Shown: one piece after another, positions 1-13,035 of the stretch | Layout of the letters: every line of letters starts with the position of its first letter | How positions within the stretch are numbered: position 1 is the stretch's first letter | Source of the DNA: Microplitis mediator | Lineage: Eukaryota; Arthropoda; Insecta; Hymenoptera; Braconidae | DNA: 64,000 bases | NCBI RefSeq assembly: GCF_029852145.1 | Contig: NC_079977.1 | Coordinates: 2,108,001 to 2,172,000, forward strand | Reading direction: 5' to 3' | The notes under the pieces: generated by a model | Seen by the model: the letters and a program-made list of their open reading frames with translations, nothing else | Databases searched by the model: none | What the model was told of the DNA's origin: nothing | Made by a program: the position numbers and the translations under genes

Positions 1-1540
1 TTTGTTATTCGTATCATTGTTTAAATTTTTCGCGGGCTTATTATAAAAAACCAGCAGATGTTTTTCTAAATTCACTTTTTCTGAAGGGAAAAAAAATTTA
101 CTGATGATAGCTGAGTGATAAATTAGATCGTGGGAGTCAAATGAAAATTCGAGGTGGCCCGGATTGTAACCAGACCTAAAATCCGATGTTTTTAGTAAAA
201 AAAAAAAAAGATGGTTTATAATATTATTCTAGGGCAACTATATGCACTTGTGTGCCTGCGGGGTAGTTGTCTAGTGAAAACATCCGTCTATAAATTTAAA
301 AACTACCATGGGACTAAAATAACAAAATATTTGTACAGATGAGGATGAGCCGGAAACCCTTTTACTCTATTTGGTCGAATATGTATAAAATTAGTTTAAA
401 TTAACCATAAAATATATATTTGTGTATTTACACTAGCGGAAGCTGCAAAAATTATGGCCACTGTGGATACAGGTGCCCAAAATAAAAGTATATTTTTTTT
501 AAAATTTCTCAAAATGTTTTATCGTTATTCAAATTAGTTAATTTATCAATATGCTGATCCAAACTAAACAACGCCTTCTTCTAATCGGTCAATCAGTAAA
601 AAGTTTTAAAAAATTAAAACCGGAGTATTGAGTAAGAAAAAGTAAAAAAATTAGACGAAGAGGAATGAAGAGAGTTGAGAACAAACTGAAACGAAAGTCG
701 GTCGGTTCCGCCCTCACACTCCACCCATCCATCTCGCGGAGAATATTTTCGGGCAGTTAGCTCGCTCTTTTATTTAACGTTTTTTTTTTTTAACCTCAAA
801 GATTTATCACACATCGGTAAAGCTCGTTATGCTGCCCATAGACTCGTTCTCTCGCTCACTTGCTCACTCCCTTTCTTTTTTAGTACTCGGATGCACGAGT
901 TGTGATCTCTGATCATGTATTTCTGTTTTTATGGACCATGATAATTAAGAGAAAGCATGAATAATAAAAATCGTATTTTTAAATAAATTTATAACGTTAA
1001 ATTTTAATGGCATTCTTACAACTGACGTTAATTATTTTTTTATTTAAACGTATTTATTATTCGTTATTTAAATTCAATTCCGTTTGTTCGTAAGCTGACG
1101 TATAAATGATTCCTTTTATTTTATTTTATTAACTTTAAGCCTTTGAAAATTCAGTGGATTTTTTTTTTTTTTTTTTTTTGAGATCAACCCTATGATTACG
1201 AGCGATCTATCAAACTTTCTGTCGACACCTTTTTGTGGTGAAAAAAATTAAGTGTGATAATAAAATGACTAAATCTAAATTTCGATCCAAATTGCCCGTT
1301 TTATAAAAATTTTTAGATCCGTTTACGTTAATAATAATAATCAGTCTATCTCGGATGTTTTTAATCCAAAAAGGGATCTGTTGATTTACAGAAGCCTGAA
1401 ATTTAATACTTTTTTTTTGTTGTTGTTTTAGTTTAAATATTTTTGCTAAGCTGAGTTCTAAAAAAATTATTTGCTTATATATTTTCTCATATTTCAAGGC
1501 TTAAATGTATACACGAACAGCTGACGTGAAAAAAGTAGAA
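1..1540. other. Intergenic, no gene seen
   Basis: AT-rich sequence. Open frames here are short and low-complexity, with no splice-flanked coding exon. A pyrimidine-rich, somewhat GC-richer patch lies at about 690-860. A long T run sits near 1159-1180. I see nothing else. Confidence 0.6.
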
Positions 1541-2515
1541 AAAAAATTTTTGAAATGGTCAAAATTCTGGATTATCGAAATTAGGACCAAAACCGAAATT
1601 AGGTTATTTTAAAATGTTTGTTATTTTCTTTTAATCAAAACGTTATAAAAATCTTAAGAATAAGCAATTTTGAAAATTTTTATTATGATCATTTTTGACA
1701 AAATCTCGACATGTAGAAATTTCGTTGCTCGAAATTCGGATAAAAACAAAAATCAGGTTATTGTTAAAAATTTTACATTCTTTTACCGAGAGATCAGAAA
1801 AAAATTTTAGAAATAAGAAGTTTTCAAAATTTTGATAAAATTTCAGTCAAAATTTCGAGGAACAAAATTTTGATATAAATGAAAAATTGTTATTTAAAAA
1901 ATTTTATATTTTTTCTGAGTAAAAGTCCAGAAAAACATTTTAAGAACTAGCAATTTTGAGAATTTTTATCATGATTATTTTTGTCAAAATTTCGACGTCG
2001 AAATTTCGTTCCTCGAAATTTAGATAAAAACAAAAATCAGGTTATTGTTAAAAATTTTACATTTTTTTAGCGAGAGATCAGAAAAAATTTTAAGAGTAAG
2101 CAATTTTCAAAATTTTGATAAAATCTCGATGTCAAAATTTCGAAGAACGAAATTTTGATAATAATGAAAAATTGTCTATTTAAAAATTTTATATTTATTC
2201 TTAACAAAAGTCCAGAAAAAAATTTTAAGCATAAGCAATTTTGAAAATTTTTATCATGATCATTTTTGTCAAAATCTCGACAAGTCGAAATTTCGTTTCA
2301 CGAAATTTGGATAAAAACAAAAATTAGGTTGTTGTTACAAATTTTTCATTCCTTTAGGGAGATCAGAAAAAAATTTTAGAAATACGCATTTTCAAAATTT
2401 TGATGTCAAAATTTCGTTACTCGAAATTTTGATAGGAATGAAAACTTGTCTATTTAAAAAAATTTTAAATTTTTCTCCGTGGGAGATTAGAAAAAAAAAT
2501 CCATCAATATTCAAA
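1541..2515. repeat. Degenerate tandem repeat, unit about 285 bp
   Basis: The phrase TTTTTATCATGATCATTTTT recurs near 1678, 1963 and 2250. Each occurrence is followed by the same order of blocks: a CTCGAC/TTTCG segment, a GGTTATTGTTAAAAATTT block and an AGATCAGAAAAAAATTTT block. Copies differ by many substitutions, so the array is old. AAATTTCG and CGAAATTT words alternate, giving partial dyad symmetry. No coding capacity is visible. Confidence 0.6.
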
Positions 2516-3984
2516 TTTTTTTTAAAAATATAAAAAAATATCGTGACAGTATTGCGCCAACGGTTATTTGAATCATAAAGTATATTTACAAAGTTAAAAT
2601 GTATAGCAGTGCATAAATTTAGTGGCAGAGTAGACGATAAAGAAGAGAAGAGAGTGAATACAGCCGAGTAGAAAATCGTTTATATAAATCGATTACTCAA
2701 GTGGTGCCTTTTTTTTAAATTAAACACTTGGGGCTACAAATATATAATAAAAGACAAACGCTATTTTACGCCCTATATATATACATATATATCCTATCGT
2801 ATTTTATTCTTCAAATACGGCCCGATTATATTATACCAAATAGTTTCCAACACAATGTAAAAAAAAAAAAAAAAAAAAAAATTAAGACCTGGCGTGTGAG
2901 GATCACGCGTTTAGGGTGTGCATCATCAATGTAAATGGGAGATTTTGCGAGCTGTCTAGTTTAGCTGTAAGGCGTCTTAAGTAACTTTTAACAGGCGGTC
3001 GATCTCTCGAAATCGTGAGAAAATGGATTTTTAAAAATCATAGACAACATGTGTTAACCGCGGTTAGAAAATAACTTACGAAATTAATCTAAACCACTTT
3101 TTTGCAAAAATATTTCATTCTCTTAAAAAAAAAAAACGGACCGAAATTTGTTACGAAGCATAATTTTAGCAAAACTAACTGGGCAATTTAGTTTGAGTAA
3201 AAAAAAGCGTTGAAGTGACGAAGATTGAAGTTGGCAGTAATTCATAAAAGTTAATAACAAAGTGCGTTAAAATAAATCACAGCAAGTTTTAACATCTCTT
3301 GTGTTTTTGTTAACTCTGAGATAATGCATATATATTTTTCGGTCGGTTGTGGTTATGGTGACTTATGTCGCCAGCTGCAGCTTGGCTTGACGCCTCGTTA
3401 ATTCATTTGTCCCATCAGTCGCCTTGCGCATCCTCGAAAAAGGACCAAGAAAATACTCTATATCTACAGACAACTGTTACAGTTGGGCTTAGAATAAAAT
3501 AAATAAATGTAAATATCCTAACAGAGTCAGCTAAACAATGAAATTGCTTTGGTGATTTAGTAAAAAGCTAAATTTATAAATTTTACAACCTACATCCGGT
3601 GATAGTCGGCGGATTCCTATGCAAAGTAAGTGTGGAAGAGGGTGAATAAGAAACCGCTTGCTTACCAAAAATCTACATAAAAAAAACCAAACCCCTGGAG
3701 GCATGTAAAATTTTATTCGGGACGAGCTGGGGCATAAGAACACACGATACCCAAAAGAAGAGGAACGACTTGAGGGATTTCGGTTCCTGGGTTTGCCGAG
3801 TGTTCGTATGATTATATGTGTCTTTTTCAACACAAAAGGCTCGAAAACCAACACCGTAATACGTCGGGACCGAGCGCCCTGTAATCAATCGAAAATCTTC
3901 GGGACTGGGCGATTCTCGGTGGGACAGCCATTTTTTAAAACGATGTTCCAATAGAGCAGGGATTCAGATCATGAGTGTGTTTAT
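2516..3984. other. Intergenic, no supported gene
   Basis: Contains an A run at about 2860-2881 and a somewhat GC-richer stretch at 3310-3960. Two overlapping minus-strand frames in 3531-3951 have no recognisable motif or splice context. A solitary GGGTGTGCAT word near 2911 matches half of the hairpin family found at 48-51 kb. Confidence 0.5.
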
Positions 3985-5381
3985 TAGACTGATTCAAAAA
4001 AATCGACTAATTTTTTTTTCTTCATTATATCGAAAATATTGTTGGAAATGACGCAAAAAAAATACTGTGAAAGTTTGAGCTCTTAATATTAATATTAACA
4101 ACTGCCGCGTCGCAATTTTCTATTTCCCGTTTAAATAACATGGGAAAATTTATTTTTTAAGCTTTGGAATTTTGTAACTCACAGTGGGGCCAATACTTTT
4201 AAATGTTCAAGACATATTCTTATGGGAAATTTGACGCTCTACAAAAAAGGTCTCTTATAATTTTTCGATATTTTTATTTCTTCAAAAGTTATTCAAAGTT
4301 AAAGTTAGATTGACGATAAATTTTTACATTTTTTAAATTTTTTGACGCAACCATCAGCTTTTTTGGAAAATTTTAGAGGACATTTTTTGTAGAGCATTTT
4401 ATTTCCTACAACTTATCTCAGAGACAATTTTCGATATTTCTCATAGGTCGTAAGTTATGCGCAATTAACTGAAAATTTAATATAATTAATTTTAATCAAC
4501 AAAATTTAGATTATTTACGAAAATTTTCAGTTAATTGCAAATAACATTCGACTTATGAGAAATATCGAAAATTTTCTCTGAGATAAGTTGCAGGAAATAA
4601 AATGCTCTACAAAAAATGTCCTCTAAAATTTTCGGATAAAGTTGATGGTTGCGTCAAAAAATTTAAAAAATGTAAAAATTTATCGTTAATTTAACTTTAA
4701 CTTCGAATTACTTTTGAAGAAATAAAAATATCGAAAAATTATAAGAGACATTTTTTGTAGAGCATTTTATTTTCTACAACTTATCTCAGAGACAATTTTC
4801 GATATTTCTCATAAGTCGTATGTTATTTGCAATTAACTAAAAATTTTCTTAAATAATCTAAATTTTGTTGATTAAAATTAATTATATTAAATTTTCAGTT
4901 AATTGCGCATAACTTACGACCTATGAGAAATATCGAAAATTGTCTCTGAGATAAGTTGTAGGAAATAAAATGCTCTACAAAAAATGTCCTCTAAAATTTT
5001 CCAAAAAAGCTGATGGTTGCGTCAAAAAATTTAAAAAATGTAAAAATTTATCGTCAATCTAACTTTAACTTCGAATTACTTTTGAATAAATAAAAATATC
5101 GAAAAATTATAAGAGACCTTTTTTGTAGAGCGTCAAATTTCCCATAAGACTATGTCTTGAACATTCAAAAGTATTGGCCCCACTGTGAGTTACAAAATTC
5201 CAAACCTTAAAAAATAAATTTTCCCATATTATTTAAACGGGAAATAGAAAATTGCGATGCGACAGTTGTTAATATTAATATTAAGAGCTCAAACTTTCAC
5301 AGTATTTTTTTTTGTCATTTCAACAATATTTTCGATATAATGAAGAAAAAAAAAATTAGTCGATTTTTTTGAATCAGTCTA
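3985..5381. mobile_element. 1.4 kb foldback element with 8 bp target duplication
   Basis: The outer ends are inverted copies beginning TAGACTGATTCAAAAAAATC. The two flanks are identical 8-mers, GTGTTTAT (3977-3984 and 5382-5389). An 8 bp duplication with TAG-type ends fits a hAT-like non-autonomous element (family knowledge; no transposase present). The arms stay complementary through hundreds of bases. The interior is a second order of palindromes: segments of about 340 bp containing TAGAGCATTTTATTTCCTAC alternate in orientation. The whole unit would form a very long hairpin. Confidence 0.85.
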
Positions 5382-6117
5382 GTGTTTATTGTAAACCGGT
5401 CTCTGATGGATTTTTTTCTCGCTGATCTGTTTGACAGAAAATTTCCTCAGGCTGGGTGCTAATAATTATTTGTTCAGAGTGATATTGGAAGATAGTTATC
5501 AACTGGGTGTCGGATACTTCAGCTGTCGTTTGTTTATTTTGCTACGTGTCCGGTGATTGTTACCTGCCGTGACAGAACCAATTCGTCGGTTGGTTGTTTG
5601 TTTATTTGAAATTGTAGCGGCATTGATGATTGCAATGGGCTCGCACGAATTTGTTATGATGAATGCTAAATTTATGAGGACCAATTGAATCTGACTGGCG
5701 AAATTAAAGTCACTACACTTTATTTTATCTTTTTTGATAAATATAATTGATGCCACCTGCCGTGTAAATGTTGCCTCGGTTCTTGAATTTCGTGGGTTAG
5801 AATCACGCTGTTCGCTGATAGGTTTATGTTTTTAAAACATGAGACGAAATGCAATTTCGAAACGGCTGCTGGCGAGATAATTACGTGTTGGTTTTAGAAA
5901 AGGGTACTGGTTAATTGTACACTACTGAAAAGAAGTAAGCCGCCGCTGGGTTTTATGATAAACGAGATGGGGATTAGATCAAATTTAACCGGATGCTGAT
6001 ACTCTGAAATAACAATTTTGGGCAAATGAAAATTTACTTGCACGAAATTAATATAAGAGCGAATAATTTTATATAAATTTATGAAGAGAATATAAATCGG
6101 CATTTTTGGTTTCAGTT
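5382..6117. other. Intergenic, no gene seen
   Basis: Open frames on the minus strand at 5499-5756 and 5894-6103 show no domain, signal peptide or splice context. No repeat structure was noticed. Confidence 0.5.
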
Positions 6118-7330
6118 TGGGAGATCATGTAGATCTGTGGAGATCTAAATTTGGAATAGGGCTCAGATCTCTGATGATTTCGGCAGATCATCAATGATTT
6201 TAGAGTTTTGGTGATCTCTGATGATCTTCGAAAATTCAAGATTTACGCAGATCGACCAATTATTTTTATGGGGGCTACAAAAGTCGGTGGAGATCTTAAA
6301 AATTGTCGTGAATTTCTAAAACTCGTATCTGCTAGCAGTAACAAAGATCTCATTTTTGAAAAAATCTGATCATAGATCTAAAATTTGAATTAGATCTCAG
6401 ATCTCTGATGATTTCGGCAGATCGTCAATCATTTTAGATCTACGGTGATCTCTAATGATCTTCGAAAATTCAAGATCTACGCAGATCGTCGAATTATTCT
6501 TATGGAGGCTACAAAAGTTGCTGGAGATCTTCAAAGATTTTCGAGAATTTCCAAAAATCGAAGATCTGCTAGAAGTAACGTAGATCTAATTTTTGAAAAA
6601 ATCTGATCGTAGATCTTAGATTTAAAATTTGAATTAGATCTTAGATCTCTGATGATTTCGGCAGATCGTTGATGATTTCAGAGTTATGGTGATCTCTAAT
6701 GATCTTTGAAAATTGAAGATCTACGAATTGTTTTTATGGAGGCTACAAAAGTCGCCGGAGATCTTAAAGATTGTCGTGAATTTCCAAAGCTCGTAGATCT
6801 GCTAGCAGTAACATAGATCTAATTTTTTTAAAAATCTGATCGTAGAGCTTAGATTTAAAATTTGAATTAGATCTCAGATCTCTGATGATTTCGACAGATC
6901 GTCGATGATTTTAGAGTTATGGTGATCTCTGATGATCTTCGAAAATTCAAGATCTACGCAGATCGACGAATTGTTTTTATGGAAGCTACAAAAGTCGCCG
7001 GAGATCTTCAAAGATTTTCGTGAATTTCCAAAAATAGTAGATCTACTAGAAATAACGTAGATCTAATTTTTGAACAAATCTGATCGTAGATCTTAGATCT
7101 CAGATCTCTGATGATTTCGGCAGATCATCAATGATTTTAGATCTACAGTGATCTTAAAAATCTTCAATGATTTTGAATCCGATGATTTTAGATCTATGGA
7201 GATCTCCGTAGATCTCTCGGATAAAATTCCTGGCATCTGTGAGATCTACTTTGATTGTAAATCTGCTCAAAGTAACCTCGATTTCTTTTTGAAAAATCAG
7301 ATCTCCCAAGACCTACTTCCCGGGAATTAT
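6118..7330. repeat. AGATCT-rich palindromic array
   Basis: About 1.2 kb dense in AGATCT, GATCTC and TGATGATTT words. It is organised as roughly 240 bp units, each containing TCTGATGATTTCGGCAGATC, a GGAGGCTACAAAAGT block and a GTAGATCT pair. About five units are visible. The right edge ends with CTTCCCGGGAATTATG, and a CCCGGGAA-like edge also bounds other arrays in this window. A frame at 7148-7387 is just the array read through. A second, shorter AGATCT array lies at 53437-53838. Confidence 0.75.
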
Positions 7331-8906
7331 GTTGGCATAAAGAACAGATCCAACGATTCCAGAAGGCGCCGACATGTAAAGTGGTAATTTAAAAAAAAAG
7401 AAGAGTTATTTTGTTGCGAGACGATCTGTATCAGTATCTTGATCTGGCTCTTCAACACCTCCCTTATCGATACATCCCCCTTTCCACGCGGCGTAATGAC
7501 ACGTTTTGTAGCCGTTACCTCCGGGGCGTATTGGTTTTAAAAAGCGCCAGTTTGCTTAGAGTAATCTGATACATGATGGACATAAAACAGCCTCCGGCAT
7601 ATATTTTCGGTTCATGTCATTTTTTACTCTTTACGCTGTTCAAATACGGGCAATAGCAATTACGGTGTCAAGCTTTTTAGTGGCTATGAATTTTAAAAAA
7701 CCCTCCGAGCTTTGGCTCTTAACCAACCAGAAAAATCAACGAGAGGAAATCAGATAGGACGGGATGGGATTCTTCAAGTACCGATTGGCTAGATAACCAC
7801 TTGGGCTTAATAGTGTTGCGTTTCTCACCTGAATCAAAATTAGATCTGAGCAATTAAACCCCTAGAAGATGAGGGTCCTCAATTTAATTCCACTCGTAGA
7901 ACCCGTAATTAACAAACGATCACGAGTCGCGAGTCATCATTTTACTAAAATAATCATTCCCACTCATTGTCTACGGTTATTTTTAATTATTGAATCCGTT
8001 CGTTCTTTAACTAACCGTTTTTTGGTCCCTTTAGGTTTAAGGTCTTGGTTTTTGTTTCTTTTTTTTTTTTTTCTTTTTTTTTGAATACTGAAGGGGCGTA
8101 GAAGACTTTAGCACTCTCGTGCAGTAGATAAAATCGTCTGGCTGAAGATACAACACCAGCATCAGAGTATACTCTGTGTTAAAAACCAGAGGCGTTCACT
8201 CGACCTTTCAAGTAGAGCGATTTCAACGTTTGATTATTGAACATGCGGTTTTATTATTTTCGTTTGTAGATCGTTATTATGAGCATTTGTTTCTCTGTGA
8301 AAGTTTTAATGAGTTATTTTTTTTTATCACTGACGATTTATTAGTGTTATGGTAAAAATTAATTGTCTTCATAAATGGAAGTCATACAAATTTTTTTTTC
8401 AAATTTTTTAATCGGAGTATTGAGAAGAAAAAATGTTGGAAAATCCAAAATTGCACACCTCAATCGCTCATTTTATTTTTAATCATTACTTTTATTTTTT
8501 TTTTATGAATTTTTTTATTCAACTTCTAAATTTTTAATTTGATTTTTTTATTTCTTAATTCCAGTTTAATTTTTTTTTTTTATTTAAATTTTTTCTAAAT
8601 ATCCCGCATTTTTGTTGTAGATTTCGCTCTTTTTTTTTCAATCCTACTGTTTTACGCTAGTGCTGCTGCCAGTAGTTGATGGGGAGAAAAAAAGAAAAAA
8701 AAATTTACTTTTGTAATAATAACAATAGTAAAAATAAAAATGGCCGCTAAACTTTTCGTGAATAATCAGTCTTATTATTTTATTTAATTACAATTAAACT
8801 AAAAGGATTTAGACAGTAATTTTCAATAGGGTTCTTGTGATCAAAAATACAAAGATAATAAAAAAAAAGTTAGGCCGATTAATTGTGTCTATCGAGAATT
8901 ATTTGG
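7331..8906. other. Intergenic, low-complexity
   Basis: No exon could be supported. A T-rich tract lies at 8045-8082. T-rich AT sequence dominates 8390-8640, and A-rich tracts flank 8680-8710. Confidence 0.5.
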
Positions 8907-9785
8907 TTTACTACTCTCTAAACATGAATTAGTGGAAATTTCATTAATTACGTTAGTGAAGCAGTATTCACTTCGTAATCAGTGTATTTAAATAACAGAT
9001 TAGTGAATTCTCGCTAATAAATTTAGCACTATAATTTTCACTAGCAAATTAGTGATTTTCACTACTGAACTAGCGATATTTTCATAATTTCTACAAGTCA
9101 AACTGTTATTCACTTCTTAATTTATGAATTTCACAATTTCACTAATAACTTTAACTAGCAAATAATTAAATATTTTACTAGATATAAATATAATCTATAA
9201 TTATGGTGCTATTTTTAAAAATTTTAATAAAAAACTTTCAAAATAAAAAAAAATAGAAGTACAAAACAATAATATATTTATATGAAGAGTACGTCAATCA
9301 TAACATCACGGATTTTTTATTTCTTCATCAGTTATTGTTTGGTATCATAACGAATATACTATTTACACTCACGCGATCACATGCGTAGGTCAGCGCAGTG
9401 GATAGCATCAAAGACTTTGAATCGGAAAGATGCAGGTTCGAGCCCAGCAGTCACCGGGATTTTTTCATCAATCAAAATCATGTATACTTCCTCTAAGTAA
9501 TGATTCTAATACATTAATCACATTTTGGATCTAATTAGAAGTGTCTTATATTTTTTTTCGCAATATAATATTTTTTTTCACCGATGAAATCAGTGGATTC
9601 CCATATTCACTTTTCAATTTAGTGGATTCTCATATTCACTTATCAAATCAGTGAATTCCAATATTCACATATTCATTTAATGAATATTAACTAATTCTGC
9701 GTGGTACGATTGTAGCATTGACAATTAGTAAATATTCACTTGAAATTAGTGAAAAATCACTAACTCATATATTTAGAGAGTAAGT
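8907..9785. mobile_element. TTAGTGAA-type foldback element, copy 1
   Basis: Ends are inverted (CTCTCTAAACAT on the left, ATATTTAGAGAG on the right) with TA on both outer sides. Both arms are built from short palindromic words such as TTAGTGAA, TTCACTAA and GTGAATATTCAC. The centre carries a tRNA-like cassette (9386-9462). A near-identical copy occupies intron 1 of the calaxin gene (38471-39625). No protein is encoded, so any movement would need a transposase supplied in trans. Confidence 0.8.
9386..9462 (+). other. tRNA-Gln-like cassette inside a foldback element
   Basis: An A-box-like AGCGCAGTGGATAGC is followed by GACTTTGAATC, as in the anticodon arm of tRNA-Gln(TTG), and then a B-box GGTTCGAGCCC. 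Spacing is tRNA-like, but the ends do not make a clean acceptor stem. It is read as a tRNA-derived, possibly Pol III-competent segment and not as a working tRNA. The copy at 38932-39010 reads CTC where this one reads CTT, which would be a CTG anticodon. Confidence 0.55.
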
Positions 9786-11391
9786 TTCATACAGGACAAT
9801 TGACAACTCGTGTCACTGGGATTAAAATAATTTATATTTAATTAATGGAATAATTAATCGACTTAATATTGGGTCGAAGTTATTCTTTAATAAATTGTCT
9901 CTGTGTTGGTATAAAATTTGACCCATTTTAGTGTAATCGAAAAAGTCTAGAGATAATTTAATGTGAGTGAATGAGTCAAAAAATTTAGAGCGATCATAAA
10001 GCACACCAGCGCTTTCGCGCTATGTGCAAAAATTCAGTTTTTGTGCGCGAAATTTAAAAAACTATTTTTTCGAGGTTTCAGTAAAAAAAAATTTTAAGGA
10101 TAAATAAATAGTTTTTGTAATAAATTAATTTACGATAAAGAGAAACTTAAATTTAAATAAAAAGAAATGAAATATTTATCTGTGAAACGGCATAAAAAAA
10201 TTTCGAAAGTGTTAAAAATTCCATCTTATAAAATTTTTATTCGCCATAAAAAAAAAATTTTGTTTTTTAACTTTTAAGTAATCGTACAACGAGGAGTAAA
10301 ATGAATCATCGATTGTATTTTATTATCTTCTGAAGCCGATCGATGGACTTTTAGCGTTTCTCGTGGTTCCGTTTAGTCTGCAAGCAGACTCTTTGCATTT
10401 ACATTTAAACTTTACAGTTTATTCAGTAGAACCTGTACCAGAGAAGTTGTAGTAGTTGTTGTAGTTGTAGTTGTAGCTGTATAAACAGCGAAACTCGTAT
10501 CGAAAATAAAGATGAGAAAGGAGAAAGATCTTTAGTATCAAACGACCCCTATAAATCTGCGTTCAATCGAACGATCGTGCCGATTTCCACGCGCCTCTAA
10601 CTTATTTTTTACGACCATCTTTAGTTTTACCTTCTCACAATTACTCTGCAATTTTATATATAGATATATAAATATATACTTACGTAAGGGTGGATAAAAC
10701 GGATCACCTGAAAAATTTGGTAAAGAATTTTTTTATGTTCAAAATAATTACTGATCGTAATCGACATCTTTTTTTATCAATTTTGTAAAATTTTGAGTCT
10801 CCAAATTTTTTTCAGGAATTTTTCAAAGAATCAACTTATTGTTGGCCAAAAAAAAATATAACCCGAGTTTTCTTCTCTATATTTAAATTTTATAAGAGTT
10901 ATTTATCTTAAATAATTTTTTTTTGCACATATTTATTTACTGATGATCCTAAAGTTTGAAGATAATTATGATCCTGAAGTTAGCAGACATTCAAAAATTT
11001 TTGAATTTTCGTATTTCAAAAAATCAATTGTAAAAAAATAAAATAAAAATATACACATGTAGAAAATTTAAAAAACTACAGGTGCAATTTTTTCAAATAT
11101 TTTTTTTTTATCTTCTATCGTCTAAAAAAAAAATTCAAAAATTATTAGACGTCTGCTAACTTCAGTATCTTAGATAATTTGCAATTTTCGTATTTTATTT
11201 TCAGCAAATCAACTCAAAAACAAAAAATAACTGAAAATATGCACAGCTAAAAAATTAAAAAAGCTACAGGTGAAATTATTTAAAATATTTATTTTTTTAT
11301 AATTCACTGATTTAAAAAAAATCAAAAAATTATTAAACCTTAGCTAATTTCAGGCTCATTATTTACCAACAGTATTTCAAATGTTTTTTTA
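9786..11391. other. Intergenic, no supported gene
   Basis: Slightly GC-richer sequence lies at 10320-10640, with a short GTTGTA microsatellite at about 10446-10482. From 10690 to 11390 the sequence is degenerate, with recurrent phrases such as CAAAAATTATTAGACG, ATTAGAC and CTACAGGTG. This suggests an old, decayed repeat. No exon is supported. Confidence 0.5.
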
Positions 11392-12240
11392 ACTTCCCGC
11401 TAAGAAAATTGTAAATTTTCAAAAATTCGGGAAGTTATTGGTTTCGGTCCGATTTACGAAAATCGAATTTCCATCAGATGTCGACGTTTCGAGGTCCTAG
11501 GAAGCTATCCTGACTAATTTCACGATGATGTCCGAGTGTATGTATGTGTGTACGTACGTACGTACGTATGTATGTATGTAAATATTCATAACTCTTGAAC
11601 GGATGAACCGATTTTGATCGTTGAGGTGTCATTCGACGCGGCTTGTTAATGTCTTGAGGCCGTAGAAATTTGAACTTAATCGGTAGGGTGCGTTCAGAGA
11701 TATTTCAAAAATAAAATTTTTTTAAAAATGTTTTATTTGGATAACTTCCAATTTGCTCGATGGATTGATTCCAAAATCTAATCAGCTCTAAAACTCTATA
11801 AGCCGCGTCGAATGCCACCTCAACCATCGAAATCGGTTTATTCGTTCAAGAGAAACCGTTGACGAAAGAATTCAAAAAAAATTTTTTCCTTGGTTTTTTT
11901 GAAATTTCTCAAAAACGGCTGAATAAATCAATTTCAAAATTCGACCAGCTTTAGAACTTGATAAAACGCGTCGATTGCCACCTCAACCATCAAAATCGGT
12001 TAATTCGTTCGCGAGATATCGTGGAAGAAAGAAATGCTAAAAAATGGTTTTTTACAAAACAATGGCATACAAAAGTATTTGCGAGCTCGAAGAGCTCGAA
12101 AATATATTCACAATAATGTTTTCGAGCTCAGCGAGCTCGAAAACAGCGGGAAGTTTTGGGGCTGGCCCGCAGGGTCAACTGACAGACCGATTTTTTTACT
12201 TGGACTGGATATAAAAAATTTTACTAGTCACTTTTTTTAA
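11392..12240 (+). repeat. GWPAGSTDRPIF-type interspersed repeat, copy 1
   Basis: Starts with a hairpin: CTTCCCGCTAAGAAAATTG pairs with the GGGAAGTT near 11433. A TACG/TATG microsatellite follows at 11548-11580, then three degenerate internal units, each with CACCTCAACCATC or its complement and a GTTCGNGAGA motif. Near the end is an open frame ending GWPAGSTDRPIF (12034-12240). The inverted second copy is at 56945-58535. The frame contains a variable run of GAGCTCG palindromes, so it may not be a real protein. I recall this reading frame as common in parasitoid wasp genomes, but that is unverified. Confidence 0.7.
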
Positions 12241-12383
12241 ACGAAAAAAAAATTTTTACATTTTTTGGGGGGTGGAAATTTTGAAAAATCACTCACAGAT
12301 AATCTTTTGAAAAATGAAATTTATTCGCGGTATTATAAAAATAATTAAATAAATTTACAAACAAAATTATTTACACACTTTTT

Positions 12384-12611
12384 TTATTTATTATTTAATT
12401 TCATCGATAATATATACAAATAATAATATGACGGAATAGTTTTTTCCCTCCTCAGAGGTTTCTCGTTTTCATCAAGAGGTGCACCAGCAAAAGAATTCAA
12501 AAACACTCCCAGTACTACCGATTGCGATAAAAAAATAATAAGAACAGTCAACAACAAAATTTTTTTTTTTTTACTCATCATTCAGGCCAATTAATTTTTA
12601 TCTAAAAAAAA
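12384..12611 (-). CDS. Short secreted peptide (putative)
   Basis: Coding part is 12384-12581 (65 aa). The N-terminus is a textbook signal peptide: lysines at 4-7, then a hydrophobic core ILLLTVLIIFLSQSVVLG. About 40 residues follow, with no cysteine, one dibasic RR and a tyrosine-rich tail. The start is the first of two adjacent Met codons. A polypyrimidine tract plus AG immediately upstream (12612-12620) looks like a 3' splice site. A possible 5' UTR exon ends with ACAG|GTAATA near 12823. AATAAATAAA follows the stop within about 20 bases, as expected for polyadenylation. I do not recognise the family. It sits upstream of a cluster of secreted-protein genes. It could still be chance, given the low complexity of the N-terminus. 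Confidence 0.4.
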
Positions 12612-13035
12612 ACAATTTATCACAAGTTATATTTTGTTTCCATGTAAGTATTTTTTAAGCGATTCCAGTAAAAAATTATTTCTGAATTTGTCACTCAGCT
12701 GATAACGATAAAATGTTTCCGTTATTTCACAGCTTCTACTACAATATTTTTATTTTTTTTTTGTAATTTATTAATTAATCAGAATCCAAAACAATTTTTG
12801 AAATAAGCAGAAATATTACCTGTAGGAATTTTCCCTTGGGTTGAAAAATTGAATTAAAACGCAATGAAGTAAATAATCAATTAATGAGTGGTATCAAAAA
12901 TAATTATTGTTTTATGTCCAATGGACTCAATGACTCTGACAATTTTTTCTTTTATTTTTTATTTATATAATTTTAAAATGCTTTACTGATACTTAGGTAG
13001 TTAAAAAATATTCCACTGTTATATATATTTATATA

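Noticed and set aside
3531..3951. Two overlapping minus-strand open frames of 92-107 codons
   Set aside because: No start context, motif, splice site or homology recalled. The two frames overlap each other, so at most one could be real.
12034..12240. Open frame ending GWPAGSTDRPIF as a protein gene
   Set aside because: Lies in an interspersed repeat. The second copy (56959-57141) differs by expansion of GAGCTC palindromes; no start or splice context.
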